This document shows, one piece after another, positions 1-10,704 of a stretch of DNA of 32,547 nt; the first letter of the stretch is position 1, and every line of letters begins with the position of its first letter. The notes beneath the pieces are model-generated. The model saw only the letters and a list, made by a program, of their open reading frames with translations, made no database searches and had not been told where the DNA came from. Origin of the DNA: Thermogymnomonas acidicola JCM 13583. Lineage in GTDB: Archaea; Thermoplasmatota; Thermoplasmata; Thermoplasmatales; Thermoplasmataceae. The stretch is taken from contig NZ_BBCP01000014.1 of NCBI RefSeq assembly GCF_001316105.1, positions 1-32,547 on the forward strand. Direction: 5' to 3'. The position numbers were made by a program, and so were the translations under genes.

Positions 1-220
1 CATTCAGGGCCAGCCTCTGGCTAGCCTTTGAGTACCCCTTCTCCACGGCAAGGAACTCCTTGTACCTCTCTATATCCTCCTCATCCACGGCGATTTCCTT
101 CCTGCCCAGGAATTCCAGGAACTCCCTGACCATGGAGATGTAGGAGCGGATCGTGTACCTGCTCCTCCTCTCCCCCCCTATGAGGTAAGTCTTGAAGGCA
201 TCTATGGCATCTCTCTCCAC
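1..220 (-). CDS. xerA: XerA-like tyrosine recombinase, N-terminal part (cut by window edge)
   Basis: About 73 residues of the N-terminal SAM-like core-binding domain of a tyrosine recombinase; the catalytic domain lies beyond the window. Visible are a first helix (ERDAIDAFKTYL), then SRYTIRSYISMVREFLEFLG, where the S/T-x-x-T-x-x-x-Y pattern is typical of Xer proteins, and a second helix pair starting EEDIERYKEF. Archaeal XerA resolves chromosome dimers at dif without an FtsK partner (family knowledge). The GTG at 220 is chosen because a TATA box lies 28 nt upstream. The frame stays open across a G7 run near 175, which gives LIGGERR where LIGERR would be usual. Phage-type integrases share this fold, so XerA is probable rather than certain. 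Confidence 0.7.
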   Translation of the reverse strand, partial: MERDAIDAFKTYLIGGERRSRYTIRSYISMVREFLEFLGRKEIAVDEEDIERYKEFLAVEKGYSKASQRLALN

Positions 221-242
221 GGAGCCAAATAGGCCTACCTTC

Positions 243-249
243 TATAAAA
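243..249 (-). promoter_or_regulatory. TATA box of the xerA-like gene
   Basis: TTTTATA on the minus strand, about 27 nt before the GTG at 220. This is the spacing seen for leaderless genes throughout the window. Confidence 0.6.
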
Positions 250-504
250 CCTTGACAATTGGCTGGCGGATGGGGCACGGGAACACAAAGGCGGCGGTGC
301 AGCCCCCGAAGGGAGTGCATCGCTCCCCCCCGCATACGACCAGAGGGTTAACTGGCCAGATGGGTTTCAGGCCGCTGCAGCCGGCAGTGTAACATTGCAG
401 CCCCCTAGGACAGTCTGTTTAGGCACCGGTTTCGGTATCGTAAAAACTCCGGGGAGCAGCTGTAAGGAATCGCACAGCGAGCCATTTTACAGGCCCCCAT
501 CAGG
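250..504. other. Intergenic stretch without a recognisable gene
   Basis: Between the divergent xerA-like and dehydrogenase genes. Short open frames exist on both strands, but none has a promoter or a recognisable protein. I looked for tRNA, SRP RNA, RNase P and C/D-box signatures and found none that held up. Two G/C tracts occur (C5 near 302 and C7 near 324). Confidence 0.5.
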
Positions 505-511
505 TTAAATA
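505..511 (+). promoter_or_regulatory. TATA box of the alcohol dehydrogenase-like gene
   Basis: TTAAATA starting 27 nt before the ATG at 532. Confidence 0.6.
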
Positions 512-531
512 GGTAGAGAAAATTTGAGGTC

Positions 532-1517
532 ATGCTCGCGGTTGTGGTCGACAAACCCTTTGGTATCGAAAGCCTGAGAGTGACAGATGTCAAGGAGCCG
601 GGTGAGATGGAGAACGGCGTGAGGATAAGGGTCACCATGGGTGGCATAAACCCTCTGGACTATGCGGTTGTTAACGGCAGGGTGCTTTACAACCTGAACC
701 CCCCCCTGCCCCCCCACATAGTAGGCTCCGAGATAATAGGCGTTGTGGAGGAGGACAAGTACGGCTTCAGGAAGGGAGAGAAAGTTATCGTTTACGACAG
801 GGTCTTCGACGGCACCTGCGACCTGTGCCTCTCCGGCAACGAGCACATATGCAGGAACGGTGGCATATGGGGTGTTGTCACCAACGGCGGCTTCACTGAG
901 CACGTGGTCGTGAGCAAGGAGGCCCTGTTCAGGCAGGGATCTCTTTCCGACGAGGTGGCCGTGAGCATTCCAATTGCGGCCCTGACCGCCTACCATGCGC
1001 TCATGAGGCCGGGGCGTCCGCCACCAAGTCTGTGCTCGTCTACGGTGCCTCTGGAAACACAGGCCTCTTTGCGCTGCAGATAGCGAAGGCGATGGGCATG
1101 GACGTATATGCGGTCTCGAGGAAGGACTGGGTTTCGGAGTTCGGTGCTGAGAGGGTGTTCAGGCCCGGATCAGTGCCGGATGACCTCAGGGCTGACGTGG
1201 TGATTAACCCGCTTGGCACCCAGTTCTGGCAGGATTCGCTGAAGCATGTTGCACCGAAGGGCTCCGTTGTGACATTCGGCGTGCAGACAGGGGGGGCACA
1301 GGGAGAGGTCAACATAAGCCAGATCTACCCGCAGGAGATCTCCATCGTGGGCAGCACCGGTGGCACAAGGAAGGAGATGCAGGAGCTCATAAACATGGCA
1401 ATAAAGCACAGGTTCAGGGTGAGGGTGCACAGGAAATACAAGCTCAGAGATGCCGTACAGGCCTTCAGGGAATTCGGGATTGACAGGGAAGGCAGGGCAC
1501 TCATTGAGATGCAGTGA
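532..1517 (+). CDS. MDR-superfamily alcohol/quinone dehydrogenase (frameshifted)
   Basis: Medium-chain dehydrogenase/reductase of about 328 residues, predicted to oxidise an alcohol or reduce a quinone or enone with NAD(P)H in the cytoplasm. The N-terminal GroES-like half carries the motif PHIVGSEIIG and a cysteine loop (CDLCLSGNEHIC) resembling a structural zinc site but with three cysteines rather than four. The usual catalytic-zinc Cys is not obvious at NPLDYAVVNGR. The Rossmann half has the nucleotide loop VYGASGNTGLFALQIAKAMG. The two halves lie in different frames: one G is missing near 1014 (GGGG where MRPGASATKSVLVYG needs GGGGG). NPPLPPH near 690 contains doubled prolines in C8 and C7 runs. 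The 3' end overlaps the convergent rpe gene by 17 bp. Substrate unknown. Confidence 0.85.
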
Positions 1518-2154
1518 CTGATCTCAGTGCCCTTATCCTTTCCTTCACGTTCCCACCGAAAATGTAAGACGCTGAGACCAGTATGTCAGCGCCGGCCTCT
1601 ATGGCCATCCTGGCAGTCCTGTCGTTTATGCCGCCGTCTATCTCTATCTCAACGCCGAGGCCGTGCTCATCTATGTATCTCCTCGCCTTCTTCACGTTTT
1701 CCAGGGATGATGGGATGAAGCTCTGCCCAGAGAAGCCTGGGTGCACGCTCATCACGAGGAGGATCTCGCAGTGCTCCAGGAACGGGAAAGCCTTGGAAAC
1801 GTCAGTCTCAGGGTTCACCACGATGCCACACCTTCCGCCCTCGTTCCTTATGGCCTCCATTGTCCCCTTGAGGTCCACCGGGCTCTCGTAGTGGAGGAGC
1901 AGTATGTCTGCGCCGGCAGAGAGGAACTGTCTGAAGTACCTGTCCGGCCTCTCGAGCATGAGGTGCGCCTCCAAGGTCCTGTCCGTGACCCTCCTGACCG
2001 CCCTGACCAGGTCTGGCCCCATGGTCAGGTTAGGCACGAAGTGCCCGTCCATGACGTCCAGGTGGAACATCTCCACACCTGCGTCCTCGCACTTCATTAT
2101 CTCGGTGGCCAGGTGGGAGAGGTCACAGGAAATGATGGATGGTGAGATCTTCAT
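1501..2154 (-). CDS. rpe: Ribulose-phosphate 3-epimerase
   Basis: Complete 217-residue (beta/alpha)8 enzyme interconverting ribulose-5-phosphate and xylulose-5-phosphate in the non-oxidative pentose pathway. Family motifs are clear: SPSIISCDLSHLA at the N-terminus, HLDVMDGHFVPN with the metal/catalytic HxDxMD, LMLERPDRY (usual LMVxxP), SVHPGFSGQSF, and EIDGGIN holding the second catalytic Asp. One of the few genes here with no G/C tract of six or more and no frameshift. The ATG at 2154 lies 27 nt from a TATA box. Together with prs downstream it suggests that ribose-5-phosphate is supplied by the non-oxidative route (inference). Confidence 0.95.
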   Translation of the reverse strand: MKISPSIISCDLSHLATEIMKCEDAGVEMFHLDVMDGHFVPNLTMGPDLVRAVRRVTDRTLEAHLMLERPDRYFRQFLSAGADILLLHYESPVDLKGTMEAIRNEGGRCGIVVNPETDVSKAFPFLEHCEILLVMSVHPGFSGQSFIPSSLENVKKARRYIDEHGLGVEIEIDGGINDRTARMAIEAGADILVSASYIFGGNVKERIRALRSVTASQ

Positions 2155-2174
2155 GGTTGGTGATGTATGTGGCC

Positions 2175-2181
2175 ATTATAG
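2175..2181 (-). promoter_or_regulatory. TATA box of rpe
   Basis: CTATAAT on the minus strand, 27 nt upstream of the ATG at 2154. Confidence 0.6.
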
Positions 2182-2189
2182 ATGTTCCA

Positions 2190-3273
<1,084 letters not shown>

Positions 3274-3293
3274 TGTACGGTGATTACGGGCCA

Positions 3294-3300
3294 GTTAATA
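3294..3300 (-). promoter_or_regulatory. TATA box of the leuB-like gene
   Basis: TATTAAC on the minus strand, 27 nt upstream of the ATG at 3273. Confidence 0.6.
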
Positions 3301-3340
3301 CAGTAATGCACACTCTGTACCGGGGGGGGAGCAGTGACAA

Positions 3341-3348
3341 AATTTATC
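3341..3348 (+). promoter_or_regulatory. TATA box of ilvD
   Basis: AATTTATC, about 27 nt before the ATG at 3373. This selects 3373 over the in-frame GTG at 3334, which lies upstream of the TATA box. Confidence 0.6.
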
Positions 3349-3372
3349 ACGGATGCACACCTTACAACGATC

Positions 3373-5055
3373 ATGCTGCGCTCCAGGCAGGTTTACGGAG
3401 GCGTTGAGAAGTCGCCCAACAGGGCATTCCTGAGGGCCATGGGCCTGACAGACAGGGATATAGAGAGCCCCCCCTTTGTGGGCGTTGCTGTGGCCTGGAA
3501 TGAGGCCGGGCCGTGCAACATACACACCCTCGGCCTGGGCAACAGGCTGAAGCAGGGTGTCCAGGAGGCCGGCGGCACACCCAGGATGTTCGCCACACCC
3601 CCCCTGGTGATAGACGGCATAGCCATGGGCTATGAGGGCATGAAGTACTCGCTTGTGAGCAGGGAGATCATCGCAGACACTGTAGAGATGACGGTCAATG
3701 CACACGGTTACGATGCCGTGGCCTGCATATCTGGCTGCGACAAAACTGGGCCCGGCATGATGATGGCCATGGGCCGCCTGAACCTGCCATCCATAATAAT
3801 GTACGCGGGCACGACGATGCCCGGTTACTACAACGGGAGGGAGATCGCTGTAGGAGACGTCTACGAGGCTGTGGGCGCCTACAGTTCCGGAAAGATAAGC
3901 AAGGAGGAGCTGCAGGCGATGGAGATGCTGGCTGTGCCCACCGCCGGCTCCTGTGGCGGCCTGTACACGGCCAACACCATGGCCATGATGACCGAGTCAC
4001 TGGGCCTGGCACTGCCAGGGAGTGCATCGCCCCCGGCTGTTGTTGGTGCCAAGGGCAGCTTCGCATATGAGACGGGAAAGGCCATCATGCCCCCTTATAG
4101 AGAACGGGATCAGGGCCAGAGATATCCTGAAATACGAAGCCTTCAGGAACGCAATAGCCATGCTCATGCGTCGGGAGGGTCCACAAACGCCGTGCTGCAC
4201 CTGATAGCCATCGCGTACGAGGCCGGGGGGTGAACCTCACACTGGACGACTTCGAGGAGATCGGGAGAAAGGTCCCGGAGATCGTGAACATGAAGCCTGG
4301 AGGGGAGTTTGCAATGGCGGACTTCGATCAGGTGGGTGGCGTCCCGGTGCTGATGAAGAAGCTCCTCGACAGGGGATTCATCGACGGCGATGCCCTCACG
4401 GTTACAGGCAAGACGGTGAAAGAGAACCTCAGAGACGTCAGGCCAAGGGCAGGTGTTGAAAGGATCATCGTAGACTTCTCCAGGCCCAGGTACCCGAGCG
4501 GTGGCATAAAGATACTCAAGGGTACACTTGCACCCGAGGGTGCGGTCGTAAAGGTGGCGGCCTCCAGCATAACGAGGCACAGGGGGGGGAGGGCAAGGGT
4601 CTTCGATTCTGAAGACGAGGCCTTCAGGGCAGTGATGGAGAGGAAGATAGAGAGCGGGGGGGATGTCGTGGTGATAAGGTACGAGGCCCAAGGGAGGGCC
4701 AGGGATGAGGGAGATGCTGGACGTCACAGCGGCAATAGTGGGCCAGGGCTCGGTGACACAGTTGCGCTCGTTACTGACGGCAGGTTCTCAGGCGCAACGA
4801 GGGGGATGATGGTGGGCCATGTGGCACCTGAAGCGTTCGTCGCCCCCCCATAGCGCTCCTCAGGGACGGTGACGAGGTCGTCATAGATGCGGAGGAAGGC
4901 AGGATCGATATGCTTGTGGACGAGGGTGAAATGGAGAGGAGGAGGAAGGAGTGGAAGAGGCCTGCCCCCCCAAGCACCCAACCGGGCTGCTGGCGCAGTA
5001 CGCGTCCATGGTCACGTCAGCGTCCATGGGTGCCGTGCTCATACCCGAGATCTGA
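3373..5055 (+). CDS. ilvD: Dihydroxy-acid dehydratase (multiple frameshifts)
   Basis: About 550 residues of the IlvD/Edd family, which dehydrates 2,3-dihydroxy-isovalerate and -methylvalerate to the 2-oxo acids of valine and isoleucine synthesis using an Fe-S cluster. Visible: MLRSRQVYGG start; WNEAGPCNIH and CISGCDKTGPGM and PTAGSCGGLYTANTM with the cluster cysteines; SGGSTNAVLHLIAIA; TVKENL; RARVFDSEDEAF; VALVTDGRFSGATRGMMVGHVAPEA, typical of the C-terminal domain. Restored end: TGLLAQYASMVTSASMGAVL. Breaks: C tract +1 at 4090 paired with a missing G at 4169; G4 as G6 at 4206; three single-base losses between 4685 and 4750; C5 as C7 at 4842 and 4965. Some Thermoplasmatales use an IlvD-family enzyme on sugar acids, so substrate breadth is open. 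Confidence 0.93.
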
Positions 5056-5115
5056 GGATGCACGCCGAGAGCATTATTTCCACGCCCTGCGCTGGTTGCC
5101 GGGGGCGTGGGAAGG

Positions 5116-5122
5116 TATTTAA
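5116..5122 (+). promoter_or_regulatory. TATA box of prs
   Basis: TATTTAA starting 28 nt before the GTG at 5144; supports that GTG as start of a leaderless message. Confidence 0.6.
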
Positions 5123-5143
5123 CATACCTCTTAATTAAGAAGC

Positions 5144-6039
5144 GTGGAAAAAATTGTAGTGCCGTGTTCCTCTTCGCCGTCCCTGGCAAGGTCTGTTTCT
5201 GACGTCCTGGGCGCACAGGTCGCTGAAGTGGAGAGGAAGCGGTTTCCAGACGGTGAAATGTACGTAAGGGTTCTGAGCGATGTTGCCGGCAGGGAGGCCT
5301 TCGTGCTCGGAAACACGAACAGGGACGATGCCTACCTCGAACTGCTCCTCACCCTGGATGCATGCCGTGAGAACGGTGCATCTAGGGTCATTGCGGTCGT
5401 GCCCTACTTCGGATACGCAAGGCAGCACATGGTATACAAGAGGGGGGGCGAGGCGGTGTCCTCGAAGGTCATGACGCTGACCATAGGCGAGTTCGCGGAC
5501 AGGATAATAACTGTGGAGATACACGATGAGATGACACTGAAGTATTCGAAGAGGCCATTCATGAACGTCAGCGTCTACGAGAGCATGTCCGCCTACTACA
5601 GCAGGAAGGGTGTGGACCTGGTTGTTTCACCTGACGATGGCGGGCTCCACAGGGCAGAGATGCTTGCGAAGGGCCTGGAATGCGATTTCTTCGCCATTAA
5701 CAAGAAGAGGATAGATTCGAGGACCGTATCCATGGAGGTGCCCAATGTCGATGTCAAGGGCAAGCGTGTCCTGCTGGTTGACGACATAATATCCACCGGC
5801 GGCACCATAGCAAAGGCCGCCTCCCTGCTAAGGGATATGGGGGGGCATCCTCAGTTTACGTTACAGCGGTGCACGGCGTCTTTGCCAACAACTCCGTATC
5901 CAAGATCCAGGAGGTTGTTGACGAGGTTGCTGTGACGAACACCATAGAGGGGGGGATCTTCAGCAAGATAGATATCGCACCTGAACTGGCCAGCGCCATG
6001 GAGGTGTACATGGATGGCCGCATACCTGAGAAACTGTGA
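5144..6039 (+). CDS. prs: Ribose-phosphate pyrophosphokinase (one frameshift)
   Basis: About 297 residues. Makes PRPP from ribose-5-phosphate and ATP for nucleotide and histidine synthesis. Seen: RFPDGEMYVRV, PYFGYARQHMVYKR (ATP-site ARQ), VEIHDEMTLKY (catalytic/metal His), VVSPDDGG, then the PRPP-binding loop VLLVDDIISTGGTIAKAA. The frame breaks at a G7 run near 5840, where ATG GGG GCA needs G5; the restored tail runs through VYVTAVHGVFANNS to the TGA at 6037. KRGGEAVSS near 5440 has a doubled Gly where the family has a single one (YKxGE). The start is the GTG placed by the TATA box. The last 26 bp overlap kptA in another frame. Confidence 0.95.
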
Positions 6040-6758
6040 GAGGCACGGCCCTTTCAGGGGGGGAGATGCGTGCCCGGAGTGCGGGTCGGCCGGAAAGCTG
6101 CTGATGAACGACAGGGAGATCGAGGCTGTTGGGAGGATACTCGCCGGGATGCTCCGGCACTTCCCTGACAGGTACGGCATACGCCTAAACGAACATGGCT
6201 GGGCACGCATATACACCATCGTGCCTGCAATAAAGGCACAGAAGAGGCAGTTCGGGTGGATATCGCCCTACCACATAGAAGCGCTGGCAAAGACCGATCC
6301 GAAGGAGAGGTACCAGGTAAACGACAGGAAGGAGATAAGGGCAACCTACGGGCACACAATACCCATAAAGATAGATGACTTTCCCAGTGACGGGATACCG
6401 GGAATACTGTATTACCAGACGACCGATGAGGAGATGGAGTTCATACCTGAGACAGGCATAAGCCCTTCGGACAAGACCTGGGTGCACCTGTCCTCCACAT
6501 ACAGGAAGGCGTACGTTGCGGGCCTCTACCATGTGGACAACCCGAGGGTGATCGGGATAGACGCCGCCGCCATGCTGGAGGCTGGCCTGGACATAAGGAG
6601 GGCGACCAGCGACGTCTACCTGACCGGTGAGATCTCGCCCCCGGTTCGTTGTTGAGGTGGAGAGGGAAGAGGTCTCGCTGACGGAGGAGGAGATGAGGGA
6701 GATAGAGGAGGTCAAGACAAGGAGGGAGAGGAAGGTGCACAGGGACAGCAGCCAGTGA
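6014..6758 (+). CDS. kptA: RNA 2'-phosphotransferase KptA/Tpt1 (one frameshift)
   Basis: About 248 residues. KptA transfers the 2'-phosphate of spliced tRNA to NAD+, giving ADP-ribose 1'',2''-cyclic phosphate. The N-terminus has the archaeal zinc-ribbon-like CxxHG...CPxCG segment (NCERHGPFRG, ACPECGSAGK), then the conserved MNDREIEAVGRILAGMLRHF and LNEHGWARI (R and H of the first catalytic site), RATYGHTIPI (arginine of the second), and HLSSTYRKAYVAGLYH. The ATG at 6014 lies inside the end of prs; there is no TATA box before it, so it is probably co-transcribed. C4 read as C5 near 6639 shifts the last 40 residues; the restored tail is PRFVVEVEREEVSLTEEEM. Archaea splice tRNA with RtcB and leave no 2'-phosphate, so the cellular substrate is uncertain. 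Confidence 0.92.
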
Positions 6759-6766
6759 GTAAGCTC

Positions 6767-6771
6767 TTTTT
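6767..6771 (+). terminator. Possible oligo-T terminator after kptA
   Basis: T5 eight nt after the kptA stop. Archaeal terminators are U-rich without a required hairpin; five T is a weak signal. Nothing else was recognised between 6772 and 6961 apart from a 6-bp inverted repeat (AAGTGT/ACACTT) near 6835-6857. Confidence 0.35.
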
Positions 6772-6961
6772 GTACCGCCCATAGTCATGCACCATCTGGG
6801 TTGATATATGGATGCCTGCATTTAGTGCTGCTCTCAAGTGTGTCCTCCGCTACACTTAAGGAAATCTAACCCTGCCGCACCCCCCCCATTTCTGCGGGAT
6901 GTCTCGGGCCGCTCTTAACTGGGCCTGGCCTGCCCCCCCTGCACAGTTCCCGTGGGGGTGT

Positions 6962-7827
6962 TCATTCAGCCCTGTAGTTCCTGATGACGAGCTCCTCCAC
7001 AGGCCCCCCCTTCTGTATGGGACAGAGTTGATGTTCCTCCTGGCCCTTAACCTAGTTATTTCGAACCCGGAGTAGAGTGCCTCGATTAGCTCGCTTCCCG
7101 AGTTGCTCTCCATCACCAGTACGCCACGCCTGTCCAGGTCCCTGAACGCCTTGCACAGCCTCACCTGGTCGTCCATGCTGAATCCGGCAGAACTGTAGTC
7201 TGTGAAGCTGGAGGATGGGCTCACAGGCATGTAAGGTGGATCGAGGTACACGAAGTCGCCATTTCGCGCACCCTTCAAGGCCTCCTCGAAGTCCACGCTA
7301 AGGATTTCGGCGGACCTGAGCACCTCGGAGAGCAGGTATATTTCATCCTCACCGGGCATGGATGGACTCCGGTACCTCCCGAAGCACGTTGAACGCCCCC
7401 CCCTGGAGTTGACCCTGTACAGGCCGTTGTAACAGTGGCGGTTCAGGTAAATGAAGAGGGCGGCCTTTTCGGCAGTGCTCCCCCCCCAATTGAGTTGTAC
7501 CTCTCCCTTGCGAGGTAGTAGTCCTCCCTGCTGTTACTGAACCTCAGCCCTGACAGCTCTTGGATGAGTTCCTCCGGCCTGTGCTTGATGATCCTGTAAA
7601 GGTCCATTAGATCGCTGTTTATGTCGGATATGACCGCTCTCTTGAGCTTTCCACGGTTGTGCAGTTCGATCAGCAAGGCCCCGCCGCCAAAAAAGGGCTC
7701 GTAATAGGTCTCAAATCTCCCGGGCACCAGGGAAACAAGGTCCTCAATTATCTGCCTCTTGCCGCCGGCCCATTTCACAACGGGCCTGGCCCTCCCTGGG
7801 ACGTCCGTGGGCCGCCGGTGGATACAT
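6962..7827 (-). CDS. Dam-family (D12 class) DNA adenine N6-methyltransferase (frameshifted)
   Basis: About 280 residues. Methylates adenine N6 in a short duplex target with S-adenosylmethionine. Motifs in order: VVKWAGGKRQ (motif X), YYEPFFGGGALLIEL (motif I, SAM binding), ISDINSDLMDLYRIIK, LNRHCYNGLYRVNS, FNV...GRYRSPSMP, then FVYLDPPYMP (motif IV, catalytic DPPY) and PVEELVIRNYRAE at the end. Breaks at G/C tracts near 7485, 7398 and 7003; near 7390 one or two bases also seem to be missing. The start is unsettled: the ATG at 7827 fits the TATA box if the intervening C7 tract is about three bases too long, and a further indel then joins it to the conserved frame at 7778. No cognate nuclease is next to it, so it may be an orphan methylase. 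Confidence 0.87.
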
Positions 7828-7852
7828 CGGCCCCCCCACGTATACCTGTGGC

Positions 7853-7858
7853 CTTAAA
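7853..7858 (-). promoter_or_regulatory. TATA box of the adenine methylase gene
   Basis: TTTAAG preceded by an A-rich stretch (A7) on the minus strand. It is 31 nt from the ATG at 7827 as written, and 28 if the C7 tract between them is really C4. Confidence 0.5.
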
Positions 7859-7975
7859 TTCTTTTTTTCCACCGTGATCCATGCGGCAATCACGTCTTTC
7901 AAAACCGAGCTGTGCTGGATGGAAAATGGCAGGTTTTTCCCTGGGGGGGCACAGCCCACTTTACCTTTGCGCAGG

Positions 7976-9665
<1,690 letters not shown>

Positions 9666-9686
9666 GGTGGGTTAATTTTCAGGGTA

Positions 9687-9692
9687 GATAAA
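9687..9692 (-). promoter_or_regulatory. TATA box of the Old Yellow Enzyme-like gene
   Basis: TTTATC on the minus strand starting exactly 27 nt before the ATG at 9665. Confidence 0.65.
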
Positions 9693-9736
9693 GAGGTAAT
9701 GCAGGCCAGTCAGGAGGAGGGGGGGCCGTGGTAAAC

Positions 9737-9742
9737 TTATAT
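9737..9742 (+). promoter_or_regulatory. TATA box of the 2-hydroxyacid dehydrogenase gene
   Basis: TTATAT about 27 nt before the ATG at 9765. Confidence 0.65.
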
Positions 9743-9764
9743 CGAACAGTATGCATTACAGTGT

Positions 9765-10682
9765 ATGCGGATTCTGGCTATCTTGCCGCCCTTCATACCG
9801 CTTAACCAGGTGGAGGAACAGTCAAGGCAGGTGTTCCAGGACTTCCACTTAAGGACTGACGCCGACTTCGATAGCGACAGGGCAGAGGTTCTGATCGTAA
9901 CTACATTCACCAGGGTTGACAGGTCGCTGCTCTCGAGGATGCCGGAGCTGAGGTTCATACAGGTCGCATCCACTGGTTACGACAACGTCGATCTCGAAAG
10001 CGTGAGGGAGAGGGGGGGCATAATGCTGTGCAACATACCGGTTGCGAACAAGGAGAGCGTGGCAGAGCACGTGATCGCGATGGCACTGGCGCACCTCAAG
10101 GACCTTGTGTTCCTGAATTCAGAGATGCATGCGGGCAGGTGGCCAATGCTCACGTCCTCCAGGGACCTCATGGGAAAGACGTTCGGCATAGTGGGCATGG
10201 GAGCCATAGGCAGGAGGCTGGCCGAGAGGCTCATCGCTTTTGAGGTGCGCATCCTCTACTATGACGTGATAAGGCTCCCGGAGGAAGAGGAGGAGCGCCT
10301 CGGCGTTACCTACGTGGGACTGGACGACCTGCTCAGGGAGAGCGACATCGTTTCCCTGCACGTGCCACTGACAGATAAGACGAGGGGGGGCCTCCTGGAT
10401 GAGAGGCGCCTCAGAATGATGAAGGACGGCGCCATCCTCATAAACACATCCAGGGGGGGAGAGGTTGTGGACGAGGGTGCGCTCGTGAGGGTGGCCAGGG
10501 AGAAGGGTTTGAGGCTTGGCCTTGACGTGTTCTCCGTCGAGCCCATAGTTCCGGGTTCCGGGCTGACGGAGCTCGAGAACGCCATACTCTCACCGCACAT
10601 CGCCGGAGTGACTGTGGAGAGCCAGATGAGGTTCCTCCAGGAGACCGTGGCAAACGTCCTGCGCTACGTCCAGGGGGCTTGA
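9765..10682 (+). CDS. D-isomer-specific 2-hydroxyacid dehydrogenase
   Basis: Complete 305-residue NAD(P)-dependent dehydrogenase that interconverts D-2-hydroxy acids and 2-oxo acids (glyoxylate/hydroxypyruvate or phosphoglycerate type; the exact substrate cannot be read from sequence). Seen: STGYDNVDLESV and IPVANKESVAEHVIAMAL in the catalytic domain, GKTFGIVGMGAIGRRLAERL as the Rossmann loop, ILINTSRGGEVVDEGAL with the substrate Arg, GLDVFSVEP with the catalytic Glu, and LSPHIAGVT with the catalytic His. Frame intact, although ERGGIML, TRGGLLD and SRGGEVV sit on G7 tracts and each appears to hold one Gly too many. The ThDP decarboxylase follows after 22 bp with no TATA box of its own, so the two probably form an operon acting on a shared 2-oxo acid (inference). 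Confidence 0.93.
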   Translation: MRILAILPPFIPLNQVEEQSRQVFQDFHLRTDADFDSDRAEVLIVTTFTRVDRSLLSRMPELRFIQVASTGYDNVDLESVRERGGIMLCNIPVANKESVAEHVIAMALAHLKDLVFLNSEMHAGRWPMLTSSRDLMGKTFGIVGMGAIGRRLAERLIAFEVRILYYDVIRLPEEEEERLGVTYVGLDDLLRESDIVSLHVPLTDKTRGGLLDERRLRMMKDGAILINTSRGGEVVDEGALVRVAREKGLRLGLDVFSVEPIVPGSGLTELENAILSPHIAGVTVESQMRFLQETVANVLRYVQGA

Positions 10683-10704
10683 GCCGCATTACAGGGTGCT
10701 CTAG

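Noticed and set aside
81-335. Open frame of 84 codons on the minus strand across the xerA start
   Set aside because: It is a shadow of the xerA frame; the recombinase motifs and the TATA box support the other frame.
250-504. Possible structured RNA (SRP, RNase P or tRNA) before the dehydrogenase gene
   Set aside because: The segment CCGGGGAGCAGC recalls an SRP helix only superficially; no paired helix, T-loop or CCA-type end could be built.
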